Source of the DNA: Strix aluco
Lineage: Eukaryota; Chordata; Aves; Strigiformes; Strigidae
Assembly (NCBI RefSeq): GCF_031877795.1
Contig: NC_133948.1
Location: 14,834,948 to 14,898,947, forward strand
Reading direction: 5' to 3'
DNA: 64,000 bases
Below the pieces are notes generated by a model that searched no databases, was not told where the DNA came from, and saw only the letters and a list, made by a program, of their open reading frames with translations. The position numbers and the translations under genes are program-made. Below, in pieces: positions 42,601 through 54,615 of the stretch (position 1 is the first letter of the stretch; each line of letters starts with the position of its first letter).

Positions 42601-45600
42601 CTTCAAGAGGTCTATGCTGAACCACAGCATCGAGGTACCCAGCCGGCTGCGAGCGAGCGATGCTGCGGATCACAAGGCCAGAGACCGCCTACGCTTGACA
42701 CCAGAAACAAAGGCAGACGATTTGCGTCTTCAGACAGATCCTGGCTTATTCACCGCTGAAGTACATAGTCGTAAACAAATACTTGTCTTCTCCTCCTAAA
42801 CCATCCCACCCGCTGGCAGAGCAGGAAGGTTGGTGACATGTGCCCCAGCATCCCGCCAAACCCCAGCCAGAGCTGAGAGGCAGCAGGGACAGCCCAGCCA
42901 GGTGGCTCGGGGAGATGCAAAGGTCCTTCTGGGGGTCCCCAGCATCCAGGAGTGCACCTCAACCCACGGTGCAACCTCAGCTTGCAGCCTTCCCCAGCAC
43001 TAGGACAGTCTGGGCCCTGCGGCCCCATCCTGATGCAGATGCAACTCTCTATTCAAAATGAGTTTCTGAAGTGTTCAGCCAAGCAAGCCAAATCCCAAAT
43101 TGCTTTATAAACACTCTGCATTTCACCAGCGTGGGCTGAAGACATCAGCAATGGGAGCAAAGCCAAAGCGACTTGCAGAGGAACAATTTGGGAGGGATGA
43201 GTGAGGAAGAGCTGGAGCACTGCCTCTGGATATTTTTGTCATTCAATGTGAAAACAGCCTCATCCATCCCCCATCCACTGGGGTTTTTTCCCCTCCACCA
43301 CAATATTGATGGTCATCATCCCTACATTGATGGCCACCACCCCTATAGGTTTGGTGATCTCAGCCTGGCTCCTGCTTCTGGAGCGGGAACAAATCCAGAG
43401 CTGATGGTGCAGCGGTTGCACACAGGTTGCGATGCTGTTACTTACTGGTGTTTTGTGTTTTTCTTCCCTCTGCCCAACCATCCACATAAATGCCCATTAA
43501 ATTAAATAGGATCATTTGAACACCCCAAAGTGATAAATGCCAGACCCCAGGAAGCTCATTACTTGCTAGTATATTGATTTATGGGGAACCAGCTCAGATA
43601 CCATGGTGATAGCCAGCACTATACACCCAGGGGAGACACAGAAGGAGAGAGTGGGAATTAATAATAAGTACTTTAATATAAAAATACCTCTGCTAGCAGG
43701 TTACATCTGTGCTTGAGGAAAGACAGAGCAAAGGAGAGGCTGCTCAGATGCTTCCACATTCCCCATCAGTTTACTGATTTTTAGTATTTCATGGAAAAGG
43801 AGAAATCTTTGGGGAATATTAAGAAAGATATGGCCACAGCAACCAGAGCCGCTGAGCTGGGACTTATTTGATTTCATTTGAGCAGGGCTTGCCACAGCAG
43901 GGAAGAACAAGTACTGCACACGTCTGCACGTGCCTGAGTTATTCGGGAAGTTTTCAAGCTGTTTCCATATATTGGCTTATTTTTCTCTTTTACCGACGTC
44001 TGGCAATTGTGTTTTTGAAACTAGACAGCCACAAATGTGTTTCACAAACCAGAAAATTAAACAAGGCTGGAAGAGCAGCAAAGGGAGAGTTTTGGGTTAA
44101 TTTTTATCCCTAGGCTTTGTTTTCCTCAAAATCAATAAGAAATATCACACCCTTGACACACGCTCTCTCTGCTATGCCAGCGTGAACAAAGCAGAGCAAC
44201 GGCATCATCCAGCTCAAGCTCCCCAAGCCCTCTGCACCTAAACACCACCCCAAGGACAGCAGGGACAGCCAGCCAGGACAACCATGGTCATGCCGACATG
44301 AGTTTGTTAGGTCTCAGTCTAAGGAGAAACCTGGCACATGTCAGACCACACAATATATATTATTTTTTTTTCCTCTAATGAAAAACTTGTGGGGGGAGAA
44401 AGGCTTGGCTGGTTCCTGGGCCAGCTATCCCCACTGGGATGCCAGTGGCACCCAGTGTTATCAGGGCACCAGATCCCCCCAGCCCCAACCAGGGATGCTC
44501 AGGACTGGTTTCACTGGGATTTACCACCCCCTAAACCTCCTGGTGAGGTGAAACAACTCTTCTCTGAGCCACACACCCCCAGCTCCCTGAGATTTAGCAT
44601 GGAAACATTTCAGCCCATGACTACAACTCTCTTTTCATTTCCTTCCTCTTCACTGCGCCCACTGGCAAGCGGGGAATCACCTTCCCCTCTGCTCCCATCA
44701 CTTTCAACAATAGCAACATGTGGTTTCCTTCCTCCCCAGGCCCCAAGAAACACCATCCACCTTTGCTGGACCGCGACCAGGAGGAAAGCAGTGGCCAAAG
44801 GCTTCAGGGCAGCACAGTGCCGTGAAATGTTGGGCTGGGAGCCTGCAGACCTGACGCTGAGCATCAGCGTCCATCAAAGTCCAGCCCCTCCAGGGGCATT
44901 GCTTGAGGGTGAAAATATTTTTCCCATCAAACTCCACCTCCAAAATGAGCCCTTACACAAGTCTCCCAAAGCAACCCCAATGGGGAGGCAGGGAATTCAT
45001 TACCCGCCATAAACAACGTTTTTGGCCACAGCAAAGCCCAGGTCCCCAGCCCGGAGCTCGCAGCGCCCTGGCTCCCACTTTGCACAGAGGAGCCTCCACA
45101 GAGCAAAATTAGCGTGAGGAAATAGAAAAGCCCTGAAGAAATGATGCTCCCCTCATCCCGCGCTCGCTATCTCCACCCGATGGAAGCGCTGTTCTTTGAT
45201 GGATATTACTTAGGCAGCAAAATTTTCCTTCCAGCAGCTGGCACACGAGATAACTACAGCCAGCGCAGCCAAACCACAAGGGGAAGAGGAGGAGGAGGAG
45301 GGGGATCAGCCTCCCGAAAAGTAGCTCCAACTCCATCGCAGCTTGGGAAAAAACAAGTTATTTCGAAAAAGCAAACTCCATGCATTTTTATTTGAAGGAG
45401 ATAGTGTCAGAGGAGACGTGCTATTCTACAGCTGCAGGGAAAAGAGCTAAGAGACAGGTGAATGCAAAGCAGCCACGGGCCCCAGCAGCTTATCTAAAGC
45501 CCTGGCTGCAAACAAGTCATCCGAAAATACTTGATGCTTCGGGTGGCACTTGCTGCCTTTGAAAGGGTGTGCTTGTAATCGGCTCTGAGAGGGCTGGCTG

Positions 45601-45803
45601 GGTGCATGGGGATGTGCGAAGGTGCTTTGACCTCTCCTTGCCTTTGAAGGAGCCTAATATATTCTCTGTGCCATGATTCTCCTGCTATTTTGAACTTCAG
45701 GAAGGAAAAGAAATTTAAAAAACCCTTCTTTTGAAGAGAAGGAAGAAGCGAGTCTTTTGATCAAGACAGCTGCTTCACTAAAACCCAACTCCACTTTGGA
45801 ATA

Positions 45804-45837
45804 GTAATAATTATTATTATTAATAAAAAATTAATAA
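45804..45837. repeat. AT-rich (TAA)/(TTA)n tract
   Basis: TAATAA followed by (TTA)n and TAATAAAA; intronic, partly self-complementary. Confidence 0.8.
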
Positions 45838-46489
45838 TGCTGTCACAGGAGGGATCTATTTCCCTGAGCAGTTGCCTCTTTGGCTAGGCAGGAGGATGCC
45901 AGCACATGGGTCCCCCATGACCTGCCCAGCAAACAGCCCTGCCTGGCCCCAAAGAGGATCCCCAGCATTGAGGATGCTCAAAAAATAAAAAAAGAAATCA
46001 TGCCAAGATGTCACTTAATAGCGAAGGGAAGAGCTGGCACGAGCAGAAAGACTTGGTGGGACCATCTCTCAGCAGGGCACTTAATCACAGGCTTTCCCTT
46101 AAACACCCGCTTAAATCCCTTCCTCTCTAGTAAAGTGCCTCAACGCGAGTCCCGCTGTGCCAAGTACTTTCCCCAAGAAGTCACGGCCAAAATAGAAATA
46201 TTTCCATGGCATTTTGAAACACTTTTAAAATACAAAGGAGAACTTTCCCCTTGAGCATCCCCTGCCAGAGAGCACGTTAAGGCGGCGCTAACAAACAGCC
46301 GGCAGGGATTTGATGCTACAATGGGTAAGAAAAGCTCAGCCAGCACTGAAGCAGCCAGCTCTTATTTCGACATCAAACACCCTTGCAGAGGATCAAGCCG
46401 CTGACTCTCCCCATCCATGCCATCCTCTTTGCTCAGGATATTTCAGTCTCCTCCCCAACCCATCCCGCTCCACAAGCTGCCAAAAGCAA

Positions 46490-46710
46490 CACTGTCTCCA
46501 GGCGGAAGATATATACTCACTTAATGTATATATTAATACACGTATCGACTTTCCTGTTGTCAGTCGTTATCAAGATTTATCCAGCCTGATGGCCTGTTAT
46601 TGATTGCAAAGGAGTGTATTCCCATGGGTCAATCAATTCTGATCCAGCCTGTGGCACGAAGTCAATACCTATTTATTATATGATCTACGAGCTCCATTAT
46701 TTAACTAGGA
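46490..46710. promoter_or_regulatory. AT-rich conserved-looking intronic block
   Basis: Within the 13.9-kb KSR2 intron: unique AT-rich sequence with TTATTGATTG, GTCAATCAATT and TATTTATTATATGATC. PBX/HOX-like TGATTG cores recur on both strands. Composition-based call. Confidence 0.25.
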
Positions 46711-49044
46711 AAGGGGAAATGTAGCAGCAAGAGGAGGGAAAACAACCGAGAGGCAGGACAGGAGGTGATGCTTTGGCTCCCAAAGCAGGTGCTCGAATGT
46801 GGAGAGGGCTAGGGGAGGCAGGACTTCATGGCTCTGCTCCCAAAATACACCCACGAGTGGGGAGAAAAGGGTCAGACCTGAAAGGCATCTTGGAAATACC
46901 TGGATCCAGGATGCATGGCTCCAGCCCAGCATGGAAGAAAGCAATGTGGCAGCTCCATGCCTCAGTTTCCCTCCTGTTGAGCAGGATTTAGAGCTCCTAC
47001 TTAATTTTCCAGGGCAGGAAAGAAGGCTGATAGAATGTATTTTGAGATCGTTGGGTTGCAGTGAGGAGAAAAAAGCCAATTTGTTGTTCATTAAAGCCCA
47101 AATGGCCAACATGGCTCCCTGGAGAGAACAACAGGCTGGCTGCAAGCAGCACGCACTGGCCCCACGGAGCACCCATAGGGGTAAAAACCAAGCAGCCCCA
47201 ATCTGTTTTGTCTTAAGTGCAATGGCTTACACCCTTCTCCTTTACTCCCATCCTGCAAATCACGTTAAATACCCGCTTGGCCCCCAGCTCCCTGAGTGTT
47301 AAGATTTACAAGCCCCAAATCCTTCACAGCTGAGCTGGGACACTGTAAATGTCAGGTGGTTTGGCATGGGGAGAGGCTTGGAAGAGCTGAGCGTTTAAAG
47401 CCGAGCTTTGCCCAGAGCTCCCCTGCGCCCGCAGTGAACGGGATCTGGGGATAGGAGCGGATCCCCTGCAAAGAGCTGGGCTTGCTCCTCCCGGCAGCAG
47501 AGCCAAGCATTAGACATTGCCAAAAGCCAGCATAGAAATAAATTATAAAATCAAAATAAACCCCCCAAAAAAATATAAAATCAAAATCAACCCCAAAATT
47601 AGCCTCTGCAGTGCAAGAAAGTTACCCTGTAAGATACAGCTGGATAATCTTCTCATCCCTCGCTCTCACACCTTCCCTATTAATTCGTGGTAGGTAATGT
47701 GATCCCTGTTACTAAAGCCAGTTTGCTTTGCCGTGGAGGAAAAAAGAGCAAATTCTCTTTTCATCTTCGGTATCTGACATGAGAAGAGGATCTGGGTTTA
47801 CGTTCGCCCTCAGCACTCAGCCCTCCCCCACTAACCACCAGCTCCAGGGAAGGGTTTGGGAGATGCTCTCTCTCCAGCAGAAATACTCCAAGTTCCTCTA
47901 CTGAAAGTCACCTTCGACAAATTAATGCTCTTTATATAGTCCTGCCATGGTCAAGCTTAATTCCTAATGTTCTTCAATGTTCTCCTTGGTCCTCCCGGCA
48001 CATCACTGCAGGGACATAAATCATGGCCATGCAGCCCCGGGTGGGGTCGCTGGCAGCCATCGAGTTGGCTCCCAGTTGCACCCCGTAAATCCGGAGTCGC
48101 TCTGGCATCACACTGTGACAAGAGAGGGGCCAAAACCTGGCCAGAAGCATCTCAGGATGCAAATCCCAGGGTCTTTGCATGGGCTTCTAGTGCCACATTT
48201 GAGCTTTTAACTAAAAACCAAGTAATCTTCTTAGAAAAGCTGCACCAAATCCCCCACGCAAGTCAGCAGGAGCTCAAAGCACGGGCAAGCTCCAGCTCAA
48301 ACCTTCTCTCTCCTGCCTTTCAGACCTGCTAACTTCTCACAAACAACATTCCCATCCAACAAGAGCCATTGGTGACCCCCAAGAAAGCTGCACCCAGTGT
48401 GCTGATCCCCCCTTATTACGTTACAGACTCAAGGACACCCAGGAGCCTTGGGAAGGATCAATAAGCATTAAAATCCTTTTTTTTTTTTTCCCAGAAGGAA
48501 CACCCAGAATCCTAAAACCTGGTACTTTCTGCAATCCATTACCTTCGTGGGTGGCTCAAGCCATTTTAATAGCATTAAAAAACTGTTAGACTTTGTCCTT
48601 TGAAGGACCTCCCGGGTGGCTGCGGCTTTACCTCCCCTCCTCGTGCTGCCACCAACGGGGGCCGGGACCAGGAGCCCTGAGGAGCTGACGTGAGCTTACC
48701 CAGGCCTGGCTTTGTCTCATTCAACACTGGCAAAAACAACTTGTCATTTGCCTGTATGCAGCAAACATGGCACTTTTTCAGTCCTTTCATTTCCACTGGG
48801 CCGAGGACTTTGATGCTGTTTCATGCTATCCATTATGCAGCGCTCAAAGCACCAAGGCTCACATTCACTCTTGCTCAAGACTAATTAAGATGAATGTTAA
48901 CTGTCCCCACTGCTCATTACCCAAGAGAAAATCTATTAGCGGCTCTGATGGAAGCACTCTTTGGAGTCACCACCTCCCATTGCCAAAATTGCTGAATTTC
49001 TTCCTTTCCCTTCCAACCCAGACAGTCACATTAAGAGACAACTC

Positions 49045-49998
49045 AAGAATCATAGACTTACAGAATGGTTTGGGTTGGAAGGGACCTTTAAAGGTCATCT
49101 AGTCCAACCCCTCTGCCATGAGCAGGGACATCTTCAACTAAATCAGGTCGCTCAGAGCCCTATCCAACCTGACCTTGAATGTTTCCAGGGATGGGGCATC
49201 TACTACCACTCTGGGCAACCTGTTCCTGTGTTTTGCCACCCTCACCATAAAAAAATTTCTGCCTTATATCTAGTCTGAATCTACCTTCTTTTGGTTTAAA
49301 ACCATTACTCCTTGTCCTATTGCTAAAGCCCATGCTAAAAAGTCTGTCCCCGTCTTTCCTGTAGCCCCCTTTAAGTACTCGAAGGCTGCAATAAGATCTC
49401 CCTGGAGCCTTCTCTTCTCCAGGCTGAACATCCCCAACTCTCTCAGCCTGTCCTTACAGGAGAGGTCTTCCATCCCTCTGATCATTTCTGTGGCCTCCTC
49501 TGGACCTGCTCCAAAGGTCCATGTCTTTCCTGTACTAACTCCAGAGCTGGACACAACACTGCAGGTGAGATCTCACCAGAGCAGAGGGGGAGAATCCCCT
49601 CCCTTGACCTGCTGGCCACACTTCTCTTGATGCAGCCCAGGGTACAGCTGGCTTTCTAGGCTGTAAGTGCACATTGCTGGCTCCTGTCCAGCTTTTCATC
49701 CATCAGTACCCTCAGGTCCTTCTCCACAGGGCTGCTCTCTACCCCTACATCCCTCCAGCCTGGATTGATACCAGGGGTTGCCCCAACCCAGGTGCAGGAC
49801 CTTGTTGAACCTCATGAAGTTCACATGGGCCCACTTCTCAAGCTTGTCCAGGTCCCTCTGGATGGCATCCCTTCCCTCAGGAGTGTCAACCCCACCACTC
49901 AACTTGGTGTCATCTGCAAATGTCCTGAGGGTGCACTGGATCCCACCGTCAATGTCTTTGATGAGATATTAAGCACTATTAGTCCCAATCATCTGGCC
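49045..49998 (-). mobile_element. CR1 LINE fragment, 3' part of ORF2 and 3' UTR
   Basis: About 950 bases of a CR1 retrotransposon in minus orientation, inside the longest KSR2 intron. The plus strand shows the classic antisense CR1 end (AATGGTTTGGGTTGGAAGGG, then TCATCTAGTCCAACCCC). Minus-strand frames give typical C-terminal reverse-transcriptase pieces: [19 protein letters not shown] and [19 protein letters not shown]. The copy is 5'-truncated near 49998 and its frames are broken by indels, so it cannot move on its own. CR1 is a non-LTR retrotransposon, not viral. Confidence 0.93.
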
Positions 49999-52900
49999 AG
50001 ACCAATGGTTAATGCAGAGAAAATCAGAGCGTTAACCCAAAGCATCATGCTGTAGGCAAGATGCTGCCTCAGTTTTCCCTCCCAGCTTTTGGCCATGGGC
50101 CATGGTGTTTGGAGGGAGAGATTTCTTTCTGCTAATGAGACAATCCTTGAATATCACAAGTAATCAGGAAGGAAAATGTAGGGATGTGAAAAAGTAAAAA
50201 TAAACCCATCTATAAATAACCCCCCTCCGGCAGCACCGGGCAGCACGGCGTGGTAAAGCCCCTTCCAGGGATGGGCAGCTGCTTCCAGCGTGGCAGCAGG
50301 AAAACGGAGATTTCTTTAACAGCTGCAAGAAATTGCTCTTTTCTTGGTGGAAAAAACATCCTTGAGCGACCACCTCTGGGCACTCAGAAGAAAAGGAACC
50401 TCTTCTGCATAGCGCCTGTTTGGCCCCAGGGATGTGCGTGAGGAGGAGCGGGTGAGGAAATTTGGACATCCTGGATTTGTATCTGTAATTCGCCCCATCA
50501 GGCAGCTGGGAGTGATTTTACCCCACTCTAAGCAAAGTCTGGTTTAAAGTTTAAAGAACTTGAGTCCCCTCAGAAAAATCCTGTCTGAAGAGCAATGCTC
50601 TTCTCTGCATGGGGTCACCAGCCTCCCTCCTCCCCCAGTGTCACATCCTGGACCATTACCAGTATCTCCAACTATTCCCAGTCCAGCTCACACCACACTG
50701 TCCTCTTCCCAGACTCATTCCCTCGAATGCCCGAGCAGCAGTTCCCATCCGTGCCATGGCAGAAGAGTCTCCAGGGCTGTTGTATCCCTTAGGAAAGACC
50801 TGTCCATTCCCAGAAGCAGCACCAGATAAGGAAACATGCATGGGATGGAGACCTCCACATGGTGAGAAGGCTTTTCCCCAGTGGAGATGAGCAGAGATGT
50901 TCCAAGAAGCCCCCAAAAATGTTCAACCAAGGATAGACCAGACAAGGACTGCAGGCACAAGGACAAGGGAGCATCCCTGCACTGTCGCCCTGGGAAATGC
51001 AAGGGATGCTTTGCCCCACAAGCCCCAGAGGTCCCTCCTGGGGAAGCACCAGGAGAAAAGAGCCCCACAGGAAGCCTCAAAGTGCAATAAATTGTCTGTG
51101 GAAATGACCTCCAGGCTAAGGGATGTGCACTCATGCAGTCCTGGGCTTCCCAAAAATTCCCTGAGACTGAGCTGAGCCCCCTTCCAGCATCCCCCTTGGC
51201 TTTCCTGCATCCTCGTGGCCAACCCAGCACGAGCACCAAATATGAGCTGATTGCACCCCAGAAATCCCAGCAGGAGAAAACCAAACAGGTTTCTAGTTGC
51301 AATTGAAAAACTATTGTGATGTTGATTCAGCCTTCGAAGAATACGGATAAAAGCGGGTTGCTGCTTGTAGGCAAAGAACAGGCAATGCTTGGAGACGTTG
51401 CAAGCACAGGTTATATTTAGGGCAATCCAATAAAGCTGTACTTTGACCTTAAAAAAAGGACCGAGTGCAGCTGAGAAGAAAAGCAAGCCGAGCAGCGCGC
51501 TTCACAGACCTCATATTAATGCATCAAACTACTGCAGTGCACATATTTATTTTGTCAAACTGTCAAAAATGGCACCTTTACGGTTTTTATATAAAGAGGC
51601 ATTAGAATAGAAAACACTTTGTAGCTAAACAAAAAGAATATATTGCCCAGGTTTTGATATTGAATAGGATTGAAAAGCTGAGCAAATAGGGGCTGCAAAG
51701 GGATCACAGAGCGGAGCGGGACGGAGAAGCTGCGTTTTGCTCTGGGTAGCAGCGGCAACACAGTGTAACACACGGATGGGGTCTCTGACGCATTGATCAA
51801 TACATGTGTTTGCACACTTTTCAAAAAGCCTTTAGCCTGAACTAGCTAATAGATGGGAATCTGAAATGCTGCTGAATTTTCTGAGAGGAGTATTTTTTGG
51901 TCCCAAAATAAAAAGCACATTTTTTTCCAGTCCCCAGCTGGGGAGAGCCAGCCCCGGTTTGGAGTCACGTCTCTAGAGCACGCAACTCCCAAGCCAAATG
52001 CAGTCCCTGAACCCACCAGAGCAGGGAGCAAACGATGGTGTGAGGAGCCACAAATCTGGGTCGAAATCCTTTGCTGTTGAGTAAGAGGAAGAGCAAAGCA
52101 AAGCCCCCACCCTGGCACCCACAGAGCTGCCCCAGCAGGGACCGGTGGGCCAGGAGATGCTGCTTTCAAGGGGACATTAGGGAAGGATGATGCAATATTT
52201 CATCACTAATGGCTGCCGGAAGCATTGCCATTTCAGTGCAGGCTTTCTGAAACACTGCCAGGAGGAGGCTGGAAATTCAACCTCACCTTGGGTAAGCTTC
52301 TCCCAGAGAAGGTAACCCGTGGTGGGATGCAAAGCGGCACCACGTCAAGCCCTGTGGCTGAATACATGGTCTAGAGGTGAGGGAAATAACTGAATACTCA
52401 GAAAAAAATGCATTTTACATGACAACAGCTGCTCTGGGAGTGACTGCAGCCTCCCTGCCTCGAGGCCAGCAGGGATTTTGGTTTTGCCCACCCATGCAAG
52501 GAGTATGCTGGGATGCTCAGTGCTGCTTCAGCAGGGATGCTCGGTACTGCTGATTGACAGCAGGTACATGGGAATTCCTTGAGACCAAGACAGCTCTGGA
52601 GGTGTTTGAGATGGTTTGGGAGACCCCAAATCCCAGCTTGCTCCCCAACCAGCTGCAAGAAGCCCTCTCCAGCAGTCTCATCCCTTCACCCTGCTGCAGT
52701 GTCCCCGCGCATCACCATTCTCCCAGACAGCAGCTCTTCAAGCCCCCAATCTCCTTCTCCTGGCCCCATCCCAAACTCACTCCTATTAGTCCCATACCCA
52801 GTTTTGGGTGTAATAGAGACAACAGCTTTGGGAATGGGAAGAAATGCTCCAAGAGACCATGACTTATCTTGCAAAGTCTCCCACCTCGTCGAAAGCAAGG

Positions 52901-53492
52901 AGACTCCATGGATGGGCTCCAGACCTGTGGAGTACCAGCCATCCTTGCAAGCACCTGGTTTTCCCACCTCTGCTGCCCTTCTGGCCATTTCACAGACCAC
53001 TGAACCTAACACTTGCGCCCTGTTGAGCCTTCAGACACCCAAGCTGTTTTCACAGCACCGACTCATTCATGAAACCTGGTGTTTACACATGACCAGCTGC
53101 TTTATGCAATTAGAGGCTTTTCCATGCTGTGGAAGTGCTCGAGCAGGGTCCAGACCCACCACCCACCCAGGGATCTGACCAGGGCACCATGCAAAAAAAA
53201 AAACAACAAACAACCCAGGACAGAAACTGCTGCTCTCACCAGGTTACATCCCTCCTGGTTAAAACAAATCATTCCTGTCTCAAGCTCAGTTTCTACAGGA
53301 GATGAATCTGCCTGGACCCACTTACGATGGGTTTGCTATCTGCTTTGCAGCATAAACCACAATAGATGGAGAACACCCCTTTGCTAGGGCAGGGAGGCCT
53401 GGCCAGCCTTGCCTACTGGTAACGTTTGACTGCAGGAAGCTGTTTTGGAAAGAAAAAATTATTCTAGCTGAGCACAAGATGTAGGAGCTTAC

Positions 53493-53860
53493 CTGGTGAT
53501 GATGGCGAGGTGGGGAGGACTCATGCAGGCTCCCATGAAGAGCACCACATTCTCGTGCCGGGTCTGCCGGTACGCCATCACCTCCCTCTTGAAGGCCTTC
53601 AGCTGGTCCTCGTTGTCCCGTTCAATGTCAATGAGGCGGATGGCCACCTCCCCATGCCAGCGCCCATGAAAGACTTGCCCGAAGCGGCCCTTGCCAATGA
53701 GCTCGCCGATCTCAAGCTGCTCAAAGGGGATGTCCCACTCCTGGAGGAAGATGCTGGTCTGGCTGGCCTTGCGGGGAAAGTTGCGTGCAGAGAGGAGCGA
53801 GAGGTTCATCTCTTCAAAGTCATCCTCGGACTCCTGCGCCTCCTCGGTGCCTTCCTCGTT
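53493..53860 (-). CDS. KSR2: KSR2 exon (window exon 6): acidic linker and N-lobe of the pseudokinase domain
   Basis: The largest coding exon, 368 bases: 122 codons plus two bases of a Ser codon. It opens with an acidic run ([19 protein letters not shown]), then [16 protein letters not shown] and [10 protein letters not shown]. The kinase fold begins near exon residue 50, with glycine loop [11 protein letters not shown]. The beta-3 motif reads VAIRL, with Arg in place of the catalytic Lys, the defining pseudokinase change of mammalian-type KSRs. [15 protein letters not shown] carries the Arg equivalent to BRAF Arg509 at the RAF/KSR dimer interface (family knowledge). The exon ends PPHLAIIT at the hinge; donor AG|gtaagc. 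Start of the exon is set by ccccgcag|AACGAG. Confidence 0.97.
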
Positions 53861-54566
53861 CTGCGGGGTGGGCAAAGGGAGGTGAGTGCGATAAGACAGG
53901 GGAAAAAAATGGTAGTCAAGGAAGATAACGTGGACAAAACCCCACTAGCCCACCTACTGCTTGCTCAGACCCGGTTGGGCAGGTACCTTCCAAAGGCAAC
54001 TGGGTGCTGCATTTTCTGCAAAGCCAGCAGAAACCCAGATTTTGCAAGGAGGCATTTATTTATCCCAGGGCTAAATATAAGAGTGTGACACACCGGAACA
54101 TTTAATTCATTTGTCCAAAAGCAGCATTTCATCCTACGCTGTCCAAGCTGTGCTCTGCTAATACCGACTGCTCCTGCCCTGGCACCCCCCGGTCTGTGTG
54201 CCCAGCCCCTCAAATGGGTCTGGCTTTTCCCTCGATGCTCTGCATAAGCTTTCTACAGGATTTACAATGCCCGTTAAAAGCTGCATCCCGTCCTCACCCT
54301 TCACCCCTTCCCCTCCACCATATTTTTAATGCTTCTCAGAAAAGCTCATTAAATTGTAAACTTGAGGGCAGACATGAAGCCCATGAGGGTCCCTCTTCAT
54401 GGGGTGGGGACACGGATGCCTGGGCAGGTTCAGGCCTGGCCGTTAATTTAATTATCAGCAATTTCACTGCACAGATGCTAAACTTATCTGGTTCCTGTGA
54501 AATGTGTCCCAAGATATATATAAAATAAAGGCCCGTTAAGCACAGCAGCGAGCCCAGCCATCTCAC
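53861..54566 (-). other. KSR2 intron
   Basis: 706 bases between window exons 5 and 6; nothing else recognised. Confidence 0.9.
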
Positions 54567-54615
54567 CTCCGAGGTGGGCTCCACTTCAATTTGAAGCAAT
54601 GGGTTTCCTTCCAGG
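54567..54615 (-). CDS. KSR2: KSR2 exon (window exon 5): linker LEGNPLLQIEVEPTSE
   Basis: 49 bases: one base completing Ile, then 16 codons LEGNPLLQIEVEPTSE, ending in phase 0. The acceptor follows a T-rich tract (cttttaacag|CCTGG) and the donor is GAG|gtgaga. The sequence matches the KSR2-specific linker as I remember it; KSR1 differs here. The exon is not symmetric, so skipping it alone would shift the frame. Confidence 0.92.

Larger units (their letters stand above)
39630..53492 (-). other. KSR2 intron, 13.9 kb, the longest
   Basis: Separates the exon carrying the N-lobe from the hinge exon. It holds the CR1 copy at 49.0-50.0 kb and several unique AT-rich blocks (about 40075-40400, 46490-46710, 51300-51860). 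No embedded gene recognised on either strand. Confidence 0.85.

Noticed and set aside
44338..45012. 224-codon plus-strand open frame in an intron
   Set aside because: No family resemblance, antisense to KSR2, and composition like surrounding intron.
50715..51302. 195-codon minus-strand open frame in the large intron
   Set aside because: No recognisable domain, no splice-phase fit with neighbouring KSR2 exons; likely chance.
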